Shown here one piece after another: positions 7,526 through 14,750 of a stretch of DNA of 43,410 nt. The stretch's first letter is position 1; each line of letters begins with the position of its first letter. Below the pieces are notes generated by a model. The model did not search any database. It was not told the origin of the DNA and saw only the letters and a program-made list of their open reading frames with translations. A program made the position numbers and the translations under genes. The DNA comes from JAVKSM01 sp039583705 (GTDB taxonomy: Bacteria > Actinomycetota > Actinomycetes > Mycobacteriales > Pseudonocardiaceae). The stretch is from the NCBI GenBank assembly GCA_039583705.1, contig JAVKSM010000008.1:1-43410 (forward strand). The letters run 5' to 3'.

Positions 7526-7756
7526 GTGTCGACCACCGAGGCCGGCAAGGTCACCGGCACCAAGGACAAGGACTACAACATCATCTGGTTCACGGAGGCG
7601 TGTCTGAAGAACGCGCTTCGGCTGGAGACCTACATCCAGGACGCCGAGCGGGAGGGCGACTCAGAGCTCGCGGACTTCTTCCGGCGCGCCCAGCACGAGA
7701 GCCGCAAAGGTGCGGAGGAGGGCAAGAAGCTGCTCCGCCAGCGGCTCGGCGGTTGA
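7526..7756 (+). CDS. small conserved helical protein of unknown function
   Basis: A 76-residue, highly charged protein predicted to be two amphipathic helices (motifs WFTEACLKNALR and FFRRAQHESRKGAEEG). GTG 7526 follows GGAAGGAGAAAC (7514-7525), a good ribosome site. No signal peptide or membrane segment. It lies 186 bases after the hydrogenase operon, beyond a hairpin, so it may have its own promoter. I recall similar short proteins annotated as hypothetical in actinobacteria, without a function. Confidence 0.65.
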   Translation: MSTTEAGKVTGTKDKDYNIIWFTEACLKNALRLETYIQDAEREGDSELADFFRRAQHESRKGAEEGKKLLRQRLGG

Positions 7757-7780
7757 GAGCCGGTTGAGAGCCGGTTGTGA
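7751..7780. repeat. 11-bp tandem repeat over the stop codon of the 76-aa gene
   Basis: GGTTGAGAGCC occurs at 7751-7761 and 7762-7772, followed by a partial third copy. The first copy contains the TGA stop of the upstream gene, and the second repeats the stop in the same relative position. Confidence 0.7.
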
Positions 7781-7859
7781 GTCGACCCGGGAGGTTGCGG
7801 ACCGGTGGATCCCGCGGGGGGCGGGGTTTCACCGGGATCGCAGCGGGCACCATCAGGAC

Positions 7860-8294
7860 ATGGCGGTGCTCAGCGTGCTCATCCAACGGCCACCCGAGGC
7901 GGTGTGGGCTCTTCTGGAAGACGGGCACTCCTATGCCGACTGGGTCGTCGGCACCCAGAAGATCCACCGGGTCGACCATGACTGGCCGGCTGAGGGGTCC
8001 ACGATCAGCTACACGGCCGGCGTCGGCCCGCTCACCGTGGAGGACACCACGATCGTCCGCCGGGTCGAGCCCAAGCGGGAGCTGGAGGCCCGGGCGGGTT
8101 GGATGGGCAGCGCCCGCATCTGCTTCGACGTGCGGCCCTGGGGTGAGGACACGCTCGTCATCATCGACGAGCATCCGTTGACCGGACCGGGCGCGCGGTG
8201 GCACAACACGCTCGGCGACGTCCTGCTCCGGTTGCGCAACCGACGGATGGTGCGGGCGCTGGCCGAGGCGGTCGAGCGCCGCAGTTCACGGTAG
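7860..8294 (+). CDS. SRPBCC (polyketide cyclase/START-like) family protein
   Basis: A 144-residue protein with the SRPBCC layout: first strand and helix PPEAVWALLEDGHSYADWV, a middle set of strands, and a long C-terminal helix (LRNRRMVRALAEAVERR). Members bind hydrophobic ligands in a helix-grip cavity, and many are uncharacterised. ATG 7860 is preceded by a weak CAGG. The upstream open frame from 7710 would run through the neighbouring gene's end and is unlikely. It converges with the oxidoreductase gene on the other strand 26 bases later. Confidence 0.78.
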   Translation: MAVLSVLIQRPPEAVWALLEDGHSYADWVVGTQKIHRVDHDWPAEGSTISYTAGVGPLTVEDTTIVRRVEPKRELEARAGWMGSARICFDVRPWGEDTLVIIDEHPLTGPGARWHNTLGDVLLRLRNRRMVRALAEAVERRSSR

Positions 8295-8320
8295 CGGGGG
8301 GGCCACGGTAGCGGGAGGGC

Positions 8321-9928
8321 TCAGCGTCCGATGGCCAGCCGGGTGGTGGCCGCCGCTACCCGCTGGCTGTGAGCCCGGTGGCCGCGCAGCGCGGCCCGGG
8401 CCGCGTTGGCCCCGCATGCCCCGTGCACCGCTCCACCCGGATGGGCCGACGAGGAGGCCAGGTAGAGGCCGGGGACCGGGGTCTCCGGGCGACCCAGCCC
8501 GGGAGTGGGCCGGAACACCAACTGCTGGTGCGGAGCGGTGGTGCCGCCGTTGATCGCGCCGCCGACGAGGTTGGCGTTGTGCTCGGCGAGCTTCGGCGGG
8601 GAGGTCACGGTGCGGGCGATGATCTGGTCGCGGAAGCCGGGAGCGAAGCGCTCGATCTGCTGCTCGACGCGGGCGGCGAACGCCTCCCGGTCGCGCTCGT
8701 CCCACGCCCCGGAGATGCCGTCGCCACCGGCGTCCCCGCGGACCTGCCGGGGCACGTGGGTGTAGGCCCACAACGACTCGGTGCCCGTCGGTGACCGGCA
8801 CGGATCCGCCGTCGTCATCTGCCCCACCAGAAGGAACGGGTGGGCGGGAACGCGCCCCATGGCGATGTGCGCGGTGTACTCGGTCATCTCGTCCATGCCG
8901 GCCGAGACGTGGACCGTGCCGGCGCCGGCGGCGCCGGGCGCCGCCCACGGCACCGGCGCCCGCAGCGCCCAATCGAGCTTGAAGGTGGCGTAGTCCCACT
9001 GGAACCGGCGCAGGTCGTCGCGCAGCCGGGGCGGCAGGTGCGCCCAGCCGACGAGCCCGCCGTACAGGTGGGTGGCCGGGATGGCGGCCAGCACCGCGCG
9101 GCGGGCCGGCACGTGGTCGCCGTCGGCGGTGCGGACACCCACCGCCCGGCCCCGCCGCACCACCACCTCTCGCACCGCCGCCCCGCACCGCACCCGTCCC
9201 CCCCTGCTCTGCAACCGGCGGACCATCGCGCCGCTCAGGTGCCCGGCGCCACCCTCCGGAACCGGGAAGCCGTACTGCTGGCCCAGCATCGCCAGCAGCC
9301 AGCCGAACATGGCGCTGGCGGTGGACTCGGGCATGAGGTCGGCGTGCAGCGCGCAGCCGGCGAGTAGCAGTGACCCGCCGGGACCGCTGAACTCCTCCTC
9401 GGCGAGCCGGCGTACCGGCAGCAACCCGAAGCGGGCGAACCGCAGCAGCCCGGTCGGTCCCAGTGCCGCCACCAGGCGAGCGCCCGCTCGGACCGGAGGG
9501 AACGGCACGAACAGCGCGTCCAGCAGCATCGGGCTGAGCCGGCGCCAGGTGCCGTACAAGCGTTCCCAGGCCGCTCCGTCGCCCGCGCCGAGGGCCTCCA
9601 GCCCCGCGACCGTGGTGTCGAGATCCCGGGACAGCACCGCGCAGCGCCCGTCGAGCAGGGGGTGCGCGAGGACGCTCGGCGAGTGTGCCCAGCGCAGCCC
9701 ATGGTCTTCGAGCCGCAGTGCGTTGATCGCCCGAGAGGCCGCGGTGAGCGGGTAGAACGCGCTGCACAGGTCGGTCACGAAGTGCGGGGCAGGGCCGTCG
9801 GCGCTGCGCACCGCGCCGCCCGGTTCCGGCTGCTCCTCCAGGACGACCACGTCCCACCCGGCGTCAGCGAGCACGTTCGCCGCGACGAGCCCGTTGGGCC
9901 CCGCGCCGATCACCACCGCGTCGACCAC
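8321..9928 (-). CDS. FAD-dependent oxidoreductase, phytoene desaturase/PYROXD2-like
   Basis: A 535-residue flavoprotein of the phytoene-desaturase/amine-oxidase superfamily. The N-terminus holds the Rossmann dinucleotide motif VIGAGPNGLVAAN and the acidic end EEQPEPGGAVRS. The C-terminus has the family block HPGGAVHGACGANAARAAL, which closes the FAD site. Overall length and the NGGTTAPHQQ segment resemble the PYROXD2-type branch rather than carotenoid desaturases proper. The substrate is unknown. The GTG start has GAGGAGG five bases upstream. No carotenoid genes are nearby, which argues against a pigment role. Confidence 0.85.
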   Translation of the reverse strand: MVDAVVIGAGPNGLVAANVLADAGWDVVVLEEQPEPGGAVRSADGPAPHFVTDLCSAFYPLTAASRAINALRLEDHGLRWAHSPSVLAHPLLDGRCAVLSRDLDTTVAGLEALGAGDGAAWERLYGTWRRLSPMLLDALFVPFPPVRAGARLVAALGPTGLLRFARFGLLPVRRLAEEEFSGPGGSLLLAGCALHADLMPESTASAMFGWLLAMLGQQYGFPVPEGGAGHLSGAMVRRLQSRGGRVRCGAAVREVVVRRGRAVGVRTADGDHVPARRAVLAAIPATHLYGGLVGWAHLPPRLRDDLRRFQWDYATFKLDWALRAPVPWAAPGAAGAGTVHVSAGMDEMTEYTAHIAMGRVPAHPFLLVGQMTTADPCRSPTGTESLWAYTHVPRQVRGDAGGDGISGAWDERDREAFAARVEQQIERFAPGFRDQIIARTVTSPPKLAEHNANLVGGAINGGTTAPHQQLVFRPTPGLGRPETPVPGLYLASSSAHPGGAVHGACGANAARAALRGHRAHSQRVAAATTRLAIGR

Positions 9929-10074
9929 GCGACCCTCCTCGGCCCGGGTAGGGCATCTCCTCGACCTGTTGTGCCCAGCGTGTCACCTGTGAAACCTCGC
10001 AGGCCGGCGCGCTCCCCCGCGGACCACCGAACGTGTCACCTCGTGCGCCTCGCGCGGATCGCCCCCCTGCCGGA

Positions 10075-10233
10075 ATGGCCCTCGCCGCTGTCGAGACCGA
10101 GCCTGACGGCACCCTGGTTGCCGCCGAGATCGCCGAACACCCGTTCGGCCCGGTGCGGCTCGCCCCCGGCCAGACCGTGGCGGTCTCGATCGAGGGCCTC
10201 GGGACCCTGGGCAACCCGGTCACCGCCCGCTGA
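10075..10233 (+). pseudogene. C-terminal remnant resembling a fumarylacetoacetate hydrolase
   Basis: About 52 codons. The end SIEGLGTLGNPV closely resembles the final strand of FAH-family hydrolases (typically V-x-V-x-I-E-G-L-G-T-L-x-N). Residues before it (LAPGQTVAV) fit the preceding turn of the same fold. The frame opens at GTG 10033, but nothing like the catalytic metal site is present, so this looks like the 3' stub of a deleted gene. Its last 14 bases overlap the convergent FAD monooxygenase gene. FAH hydrolases and FAD hydroxylases often share aromatic degradation pathways, which may explain the pairing (inference). Confidence 0.45.
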
Positions 10234-11476
10234 CGGGGTGGTCCGCTGTCGGGGGACGCCGCGCGAAGGCGGGCGCATGTTCGGGCAGCACACCGATCGC
10301 CACCGCCGCGGCCGGGACCCGTTGCAGCACGGGGAAGCGCCGCAGCAGCCGCAGCGGCCACGGCAGCCCGGTCTCGACGGGGGAGTGCCCGGCGAGCGAC
10401 GGCCTCACCAGGCTGCGATGCAACAGCCGTTGCGCGGCCTGGGTCAGCGCCGTGGGCAGCCACCGCCGGAGCTGGACCCGGGCCAGGGTGAGGCCGCCCA
10501 TCCGGCCCCGGCGCAGCGCCGGCGCGAGGATCCGAGCGGCAGCCACCGCGTCCTGAATGGCGAGGTTGATCCCGACCCCGCCGACCGGCGACATCGCGTG
10601 CGCGGCGTCGCCGAGGCAGAGCAATCCCGGGCGCCACCACCGGCGCAGCCGCTCCAGCCGGACGTCGAGCAACTGGACCTCGTCCCAGCTCGTGATCGCC
10701 CTGGCGCGGGGGCCGAGCCAGGGCACGAGCCCGGCGAGGGTGTCGTGCAGCTCGGGCAGCCCTGCGGCACGCCGCGCGGGGTCGCTGCCCTTGGCGATGA
10801 GCAGCGCGCACTGCCAGTACTCGTGACGGTCGATGAGCACCGCGACGCCGCCGCGGGCGAAGCGGGCGAGGAGACCACCGGGGTCACCCTCGCGGCGGGG
10901 CAGCCGCAACCACCAGACGTCGAACGGGACGCCGGGGAAGGATCGCGGCACCAGCCCGGCCGCCGCCCGCAGCGCGGAGTGCCGGCCGTCGCAGGCGACG
11001 ATGAGGTCCGCGCGCAGCTCACCGCTCGTGCCGTCGCTACGGCGGTAGCGCACCCCGGGGACCCGTCGGCCGGTGCGGAGCAGCCCGGTGGCCTCGGTGT
11101 CGAGCAGCAACCGGAACTCGGGTTCCCGTCGCCCGGCGGTGGCCAGCAGGTCCAGCAGATCCCACTGCGGAACGAGCGCGATCCGCTTGTGCGGTCCGGG
11201 AATGCCGCGCAGGTCGGCGAACCGGACGAGCTCGTCGCCGAGCTGCAGCGCGACGTCGGTGAGCGTGCGCTGGGGCAGGGCGGCGAACTCCGCGCCCAGG
11301 CCGAGCTCGTCGAGCAGGGTGAGCGTGGAGGCGTGCACGGTGTCGCCGCGGAAGTCACGCATGAAGTCCCCGTGCTTCTCCAGCACGGTGGTCTCGACGC
11401 CGGCCCGAGCGAGCAGCAGCCCGAGGACCATGCCGGCAGGGCCGCCACCCACGATGACGCAGGTCGCTTTCATCAT
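10220..11476 (-). CDS. FAD-dependent aromatic hydroxylase-type monooxygenase
   Basis: A 418-residue flavoprotein monooxygenase of the p-hydroxybenzoate hydroxylase fold. Three signature motifs are present: N-terminal IVGGGPAGMVLG, the middle DG motif (VACDGRHSALR) and GDAAHAMSPVGGVGINLA, which binds the FAD ribityl/pyrophosphate. The likely reaction is NAD(P)H- and O2-dependent ring hydroxylation; the substrate is unknown. Two ATG codons in a row start it (11476, 11473). The short upstream gap to gltX contains an unusually AT-rich stretch at 11471-11494, probably its promoter. Confidence 0.87.
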   Translation of the reverse strand: MMKATCVIVGGGPAGMVLGLLLARAGVETTVLEKHGDFMRDFRGDTVHASTLTLLDELGLGAEFAALPQRTLTDVALQLGDELVRFADLRGIPGPHKRIALVPQWDLLDLLATAGRREPEFRLLLDTEATGLLRTGRRVPGVRYRRSDGTSGELRADLIVACDGRHSALRAAAGLVPRSFPGVPFDVWWLRLPRREGDPGGLLARFARGGVAVLIDRHEYWQCALLIAKGSDPARRAAGLPELHDTLAGLVPWLGPRARAITSWDEVQLLDVRLERLRRWWRPGLLCLGDAAHAMSPVGGVGINLAIQDAVAAARILAPALRRGRMGGLTLARVQLRRWLPTALTQAAQRLLHRSLVRPSLAGHSPVETGLPWPLRLLRRFPVLQRVPAAAVAIGVLPEHAPAFARRPPTADHPVSGR

Positions 11477-11554
11477 ATGTTGAATTATTGTCGACGGTGG
11501 CGTGGCGGGTCAAGCTCCGATGTCGGCGAGGCACCTCGATACGCTGGCACCACC

Positions 11555-13030
11555 ATGCAGACCCCTGTCCGTACCCGTTTCTGTCCCTCGCCGACCGGCG
11601 TGCCGCACGTCGGTCTCATCCGGACCGCCCTGTTCAACTGGGCCTTCGCCCGCCACCACCGGGGCTTGCTCGTGTTCCGGATCGAGGACACCGACGCCGC
11701 CCGCGATTCGGAGGAGTCCTACGCCGCGCTGCTGGACGTGCTGCGCTGGCTCGGGCTGGACTGGGACGAGGGGCCGGAGGTCGGCGGCCCGCACGGCCCG
11801 TACCGGCAGAGCGAGCGCCGCGAGGTCTACGCCGACGTGCTGGGCCGGCTGGTCGAGGCCGGCGATGCCTACGAGTCCTTCTCGACGCCCGAGGAGGTGC
11901 AGGCGCGCCACCGCGCCGCCGGCCGGGACCCCAAGCTGGGCTACGACAACGCCGACCGACACCTGTCCGACGCCCAGCGTGCCGCGCTGCGGGCGGAGGG
12001 TCGGATGCCGGTGCTCCGGCTGCGGATGCCCGACGAGGACATCGCGGTCACCGACCTGGTGCGCGGGGAGGTGAGGTTCCCGGCGGGCAGCGTCGCGGAC
12101 TTCGTTCTCGCGCGCGGCGACGGCACCCCGCTCTACCCGCTGACCAACCCGACCGACGACGCGTTGATGCAGGTCACCCACGTGCTCCGAGGCGAAGACC
12201 TGCTGCCGTCGACGCCCCGCCAGATCGCGCTGTACCGGGCGCTGGCACGGCTCGGGATCGGGCAGGGGCCGCCGGCGTTCGGTCACCTGCCGCTGGTGCG
12301 CGGTGAGGGGAACCGCAAGCTGTCCAAGCGGGACCCGGAGTCGAACCTGTCCACCTACCGGGAGCGGGGGTTCCTGCCCGAGGGACTGCTCAACTACCTG
12401 GCGCTGCTCGGCTGGGCGATCGCCGAGGACCGCGACGTGTTCTCGATGGTCGAGATGATCGCCGCGTTCGACATCAGCCGGGTGTCACCCAACCCGGCGC
12501 GGTTCGACCTGCGCAAGGCCGAGGCGATCAACGCCGCCCACCTGCGGGCGCTGTCGCCCGAGTCCTTCGTCGCCGCGGTGCTGCCCTACCTGGTCGCCGG
12601 AGGGCTGCTGCCGGCGGAGCCGTCCCCGGCGCAGTGCGAGGTGCTGGCGGCCATCGCGCCGCTCGTGCAGGAGCGGTGCGTGGTGCTCTCCGACGCGGTG
12701 GGGATGCTGGAGTTCCTGTTTGCTCGCGAGGAGGCGTTCACGGTCGACCCCGCTGCGGCGGCCACCGCGCTCGGGCCCGAGGCCGAGTCGGTCCTCGCGG
12801 CAGCGACCTCCGGCCTGGCGGCGCTGCCGGAATGGACCGCGGCGCGGATCGAGCACTCGCTCAAGCACAGCCTCGTCGAGGGCCTCGGCCTGAAGCCCCG
12901 CATGGCGTTCACCCCGATCAGGGTGGCCGTCACCGGTCGGACGGTCTCCCCGCCGCTGTACGAGTCGATGGAGCTGCTGGGCCGCGACCGCACCCTCGCC
13001 CGGCTCCGCGCCGCCACGCCCGACTTCTGA
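11555..13030 (+). CDS. gltX: glutamate--tRNA ligase
   Basis: Class I synthetase that charges tRNA-Glu, and in most Gram-positive bacteria also mischarges tRNA-Gln for the amidotransferase route. The HIGH box appears as PHVGL in PTGVPHVGLIRTALFNW, and the KMSKS box as KLSKR. Anticodon-binding helices fill the C-terminus. Its 491 residues are normal. ATG 11555 is set by the conserved start (TRFCPSPTG); the open frame continues far upstream but that is a shadow. There is no SD, and a possible -10 (TACGCT, 11540-11545) lies so close that the transcript could be leaderless. It sits directly before tRNA-Gln and tRNA-Glu genes. Confidence 0.97.
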   Translation: MQTPVRTRFCPSPTGVPHVGLIRTALFNWAFARHHRGLLVFRIEDTDAARDSEESYAALLDVLRWLGLDWDEGPEVGGPHGPYRQSERREVYADVLGRLVEAGDAYESFSTPEEVQARHRAAGRDPKLGYDNADRHLSDAQRAALRAEGRMPVLRLRMPDEDIAVTDLVRGEVRFPAGSVADFVLARGDGTPLYPLTNPTDDALMQVTHVLRGEDLLPSTPRQIALYRALARLGIGQGPPAFGHLPLVRGEGNRKLSKRDPESNLSTYRERGFLPEGLLNYLALLGWAIAEDRDVFSMVEMIAAFDISRVSPNPARFDLRKAEAINAAHLRALSPESFVAAVLPYLVAGGLLPAEPSPAQCEVLAAIAPLVQERCVVLSDAVGMLEFLFAREEAFTVDPAAAATALGPEAESVLAAATSGLAALPEWTAARIEHSLKHSLVEGLGLKPRMAFTPIRVAVTGRTVSPPLYESMELLGRDRTLARLRAATPDF

Positions 13031-13075
13031 TCAACTTCACGCCGGGGTCTCCGGCGGCTCGGCGCGGGGGTGGGT

Positions 13076-13081
13076 TAGGAT
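13076..13081 (+). promoter_or_regulatory. candidate -10 box for the tRNA-Gln gene
   Basis: TAGGAT, a good actinobacterial -10, lies 33 bases before tRNA-Gln. The matching -35 is weak. Assigned by eye. Confidence 0.35.
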
Positions 13082-13114
13082 GGCTCCCCGGGCGCCGTAC
13101 CGCGGTGTGGCCCT

Positions 13115-13186
13115 TGGGGTATGGTGTAATTGGCAGCACGGCTGATTCTGGTTCAGTCAGTCTAGGTTCGAGTCCTGGTACCCCAG
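13115..13186 (+). tRNA. tRNA-Gln (anticodon CTG)
   Basis: A 72-base cloverleaf. Acceptor stem TGGGGTA (13115-13121) pairs with TACCCCA (13179-13185), discriminator G. D arm GTG/CAC. Anticodon stem GCTGA/TCAGT with loop TTCTGGT, giving anticodon CTG at 13148-13150, which reads CAG. T arm contains GGTTCGAGTCC. No CCA is encoded. It follows gltX, whose product is expected to charge it with Glu before amidation. Confidence 0.95.
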
Positions 13187-13212
13187 CGGACGCGTGACAG
13201 CTGTCTTCTCAA

Positions 13213-13285
13213 GGCCCCGTCGTCTAGCGGCCTAGGACGCCGCCCTCTCAAGGCGGTAGCGCGGGTTCAAATCCCGTCGGGGCTA
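13213..13285 (+). tRNA. tRNA-Glu (anticodon CTC)
   Basis: A 73-base cloverleaf. Acceptor stem GGCCCCG pairs with CGGGGCT, with one G-U. Anticodon stem CCGCC/GGCGG, loop CTCTCAA, anticodon CTC at 13247-13249 reading GAG. T loop TTCAAAT. Discriminator A, no encoded CCA. It is 26 bases after tRNA-Gln and likely cotranscribed. Confidence 0.95.
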
Positions 13286-13288
13286 CGA

Positions 13289-13320
13289 CCTCTGGCCTGG
13301 GCGTAGGCCCAGGCCAGAGG
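13289..13320 (+). terminator. perfect 14-bp hairpin after the tRNA pair
   Basis: The stem CCTCTGGCCTGGGC (13289-13302) pairs perfectly with 13307-13320 around the loop GTAG. It begins three bases after the end of tRNA-Glu. No T-tract, but stem strength and position fit a terminator for the gltX/tRNA unit. Confidence 0.8.
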
Positions 13321-13463
13321 CAGCTCCCCAGCGGCGTGGGATGAGTCGTGGCCATCGGGGTGGCGGGCATCTCCTCACGTCGGCACCCAAAGGTCAGCAC
13401 CGAACACCCTCGCGCCCAACGGCCTCGACGGCCTCGACGGCCTCCAGCGCTGCTCTCACAGGG

Positions 13464-13766
13464 TCATGGGATGGTGATGACCTGACCGGGGAAGATTCGG
13501 TTGGGGTCCTGGATCTGTGGGTTTGCTGCTTCCAGGGCTTGCAGGCTGACTCCGAACTTCTCGGCGATGCCGCTGAGGGTGTCCCCCGGCTGGACGGTGT
13601 AGGTGGCTGCCATGATTCGATTCCCCTCTTCTCTCGTGACTTCTCTCGTGGCTGCGGTGAGCAGGCCGATACCGCTGGCTCCGAAAATCGCCAGCAAGCT
13701 TTGGGCGAAGGTCTTGATAGCTCGCTCCAACGCCGACTGCCCAAAACCTGTAGTGATCCCCCTCAT
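13464..13766 (-). CDS. LysM protein with holin-like N-terminal segment
   Basis: A 100-residue product. Residues 11-38 (LERAIKTFAQSLLAIFGASG and following) form a hydrophobic helix strongly like the r1t-type phage holin start. Residues 53-100 are one LysM peptidoglycan-binding domain (YTVQPGDTLSGIAEKFGVS ... IFPGQVITIP). There is no hydrolase domain. An internal ATG at 13613 has its own SD (AGAGGGG, 9 bases away) and would give a 49-residue LysM-only protein, so the locus may be a fused holin remnant plus a LysM gene. No other phage gene is near. It could be a cell-wall-targeting membrane protein or a prophage relic. Confidence 0.7.
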   Translation of the reverse strand: MRGITTGFGQSALERAIKTFAQSLLAIFGASGIGLLTAATREVTREEGNRIMAATYTVQPGDTLSGIAEKFGVSLQALEAANPQIQDPNRIFPGQVITIP

Positions 13767-13844
13767 CGGCAGGCCGATGTGATGGCCCTGGTAGGAGGAG
13801 CCTCACCGGGACTCTGCTGATACGCCGAGTCCGGTCCCGCGCTT

Positions 13845-13886
13845 GCCGTCTGCGCGTTACGTCTGGCCGCCTGCGCGTTACGTCTG
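13845..13886. repeat. 21-bp tandem duplication
   Basis: The unit from GCCGTCTGCGCG to ACGTCTG (13845-13865) is repeated at 13866-13886 with a single difference (T to C at unit position 5). It lies between the LysM gene and a decayed gene fragment. Confidence 0.8.
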
Positions 13887-13887
13887 A

Positions 13888-14045
13888 CTGACGGTCCCGG
13901 GCCGCCACGTGGTCGATGCCCTGGTGTGCGCGTTGGTCGCCCGCGCCGCGCAGCTCGACCGGACGCTGCAGTCCGAGACCGACGAGCAGCGCGAGCGCGC
14001 CAGGACCCAGGGGCGGATCATGCTGCCGACAGCAGGGGTGGGTGA
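13888..14045 (+). pseudogene. C-terminal remnant of a DUF429-type protein
   Basis: After a stop at 13885 the frame reads VDALVCALVARAAQLDR and then, further on, ARTQGRIMLP. This is very like the conserved C-terminal end of DUF429 family proteins (D-A-L-V-C-A-L-V-A-R-A ... E-G-W-I). The remaining roughly 200 residues of that family are missing, and the frame runs on into the next gene's region. It is the only recognisable content of the gap 13767-14101, apart from the tandem repeat. Confidence 0.5.
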
Positions 14046-14101
14046 GCCGCTGGAACCTCTACAGCGTCGACCAGTGTGCCGTTCGGCGCCCGTCCCTAGC
14101 C

Positions 14102-14746
14102 TTGGGGCTGCGCCGCGCCGTACCGTCGGTTGCCGTGGGCCCGATACTGGTGGGGAAGTGCCTGATGGCAGCTTCGGCTGCCTTCAGTGTCGGCATGGGG
14201 TCCTATGTCAGCGCGGCCGACGCCGCGCCCGCGACCTGTGCGCCGACGACGATCACCGTGCCGACCGGGACCGTGGACTCGGTGCAGATCGAGCCTGACC
14301 CGGGAGCGCAGCAAAACGTGCAGTGGGACGGCAGCAACCTGCAGGTCAGCGGTGGGGGATGGACGGTGACTATCACCGGTATCCACCAGACGGGCACGGC
14401 CACGCTGCCCGCGCCGGGTGAGCTGAGCCCGGCCACCTGCGTCGGCGCGGCCGCCGGAGCCGAACCGAAGGCACCCGAGGTCGCCACGCCGCCAGCGCCG
14501 GTGACGGTTCGTGTGCCAGCCCCGACACCTTCGGCGCAGCAGCCGTCGCCGCCGCCGACACCGTCCCCCAGGCCGGTGGCGCCCCCGAAACCGTCACCGC
14601 AGGTGCCAGTGCACGTCGTCCCGGGCTCGCACAAGCCGGCATCGAGTCCCGCGAGCGCGAGCGAGGGCTCGTCCGGCCGCATCACCACCCCCTCGGACGG
14701 TCTGCACCTGCTGCCGCTGCACCTGGCCTCGTTGCACCTTGGATGA
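14102..14746 (+). CDS. secreted Pro/Ser-rich protein
   Basis: An exported protein of unknown function. From a TTG at 14102 it begins with a good signal peptide: basic start (GLRRAV), a long hydrophobic core and an AxA cleavage site near SAADAAPA. Then comes a roughly 65-residue domain with one Cys pair (TCAPTT ... ATCVGAA), then a disordered Pro/Ser/Thr linker of about 90 residues (PSPPPTPSPRP). ATG 14165 behind GGGGAAG is an alternative start but would shorten the signal peptide. The frame is open back to 13916. The end (LPLHLASLHLG) carries no anchor. It is 4 bases before the next exported protein. Confidence 0.6.
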   Translation: MGLRRAVPSVAVGPILVGKCLMAASAAFSVGMGSYVSAADAAPATCAPTTITVPTGTVDSVQIEPDPGAQQNVQWDGSNLQVSGGGWTVTITGIHQTGTATLPAPGELSPATCVGAAAGAEPKAPEVATPPAPVTVRVPAPTPSAQQPSPPPTPSPRPVAPPKPSPQVPVHVVPGSHKPASSPASASEGSSGRITTPSDGLHLLPLHLASLHLG

Positions 14747-14750
14747 ACAG

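Noticed and set aside
8321..9928. Carotenoid desaturase (crtI) assignment
   Set aside because: The superfamily fits, but no crtB/crtE neighbours are present and the C-terminal blocks look closer to the PYROXD2 type.
9662..11554. Upstream extension of the gltX frame to 1122 codons
   Set aside because: It runs antisense through two flavoprotein genes; GltX homology begins exactly at ATG 11555.
13341..13820. 159-residue plus-strand frame between tRNA-Glu and the DUF429 remnant
   Set aside because: It is antisense to the LysM gene and has no recognisable content; the GGCCTCGAC triplet near 13423 is only a short tandem repeat.
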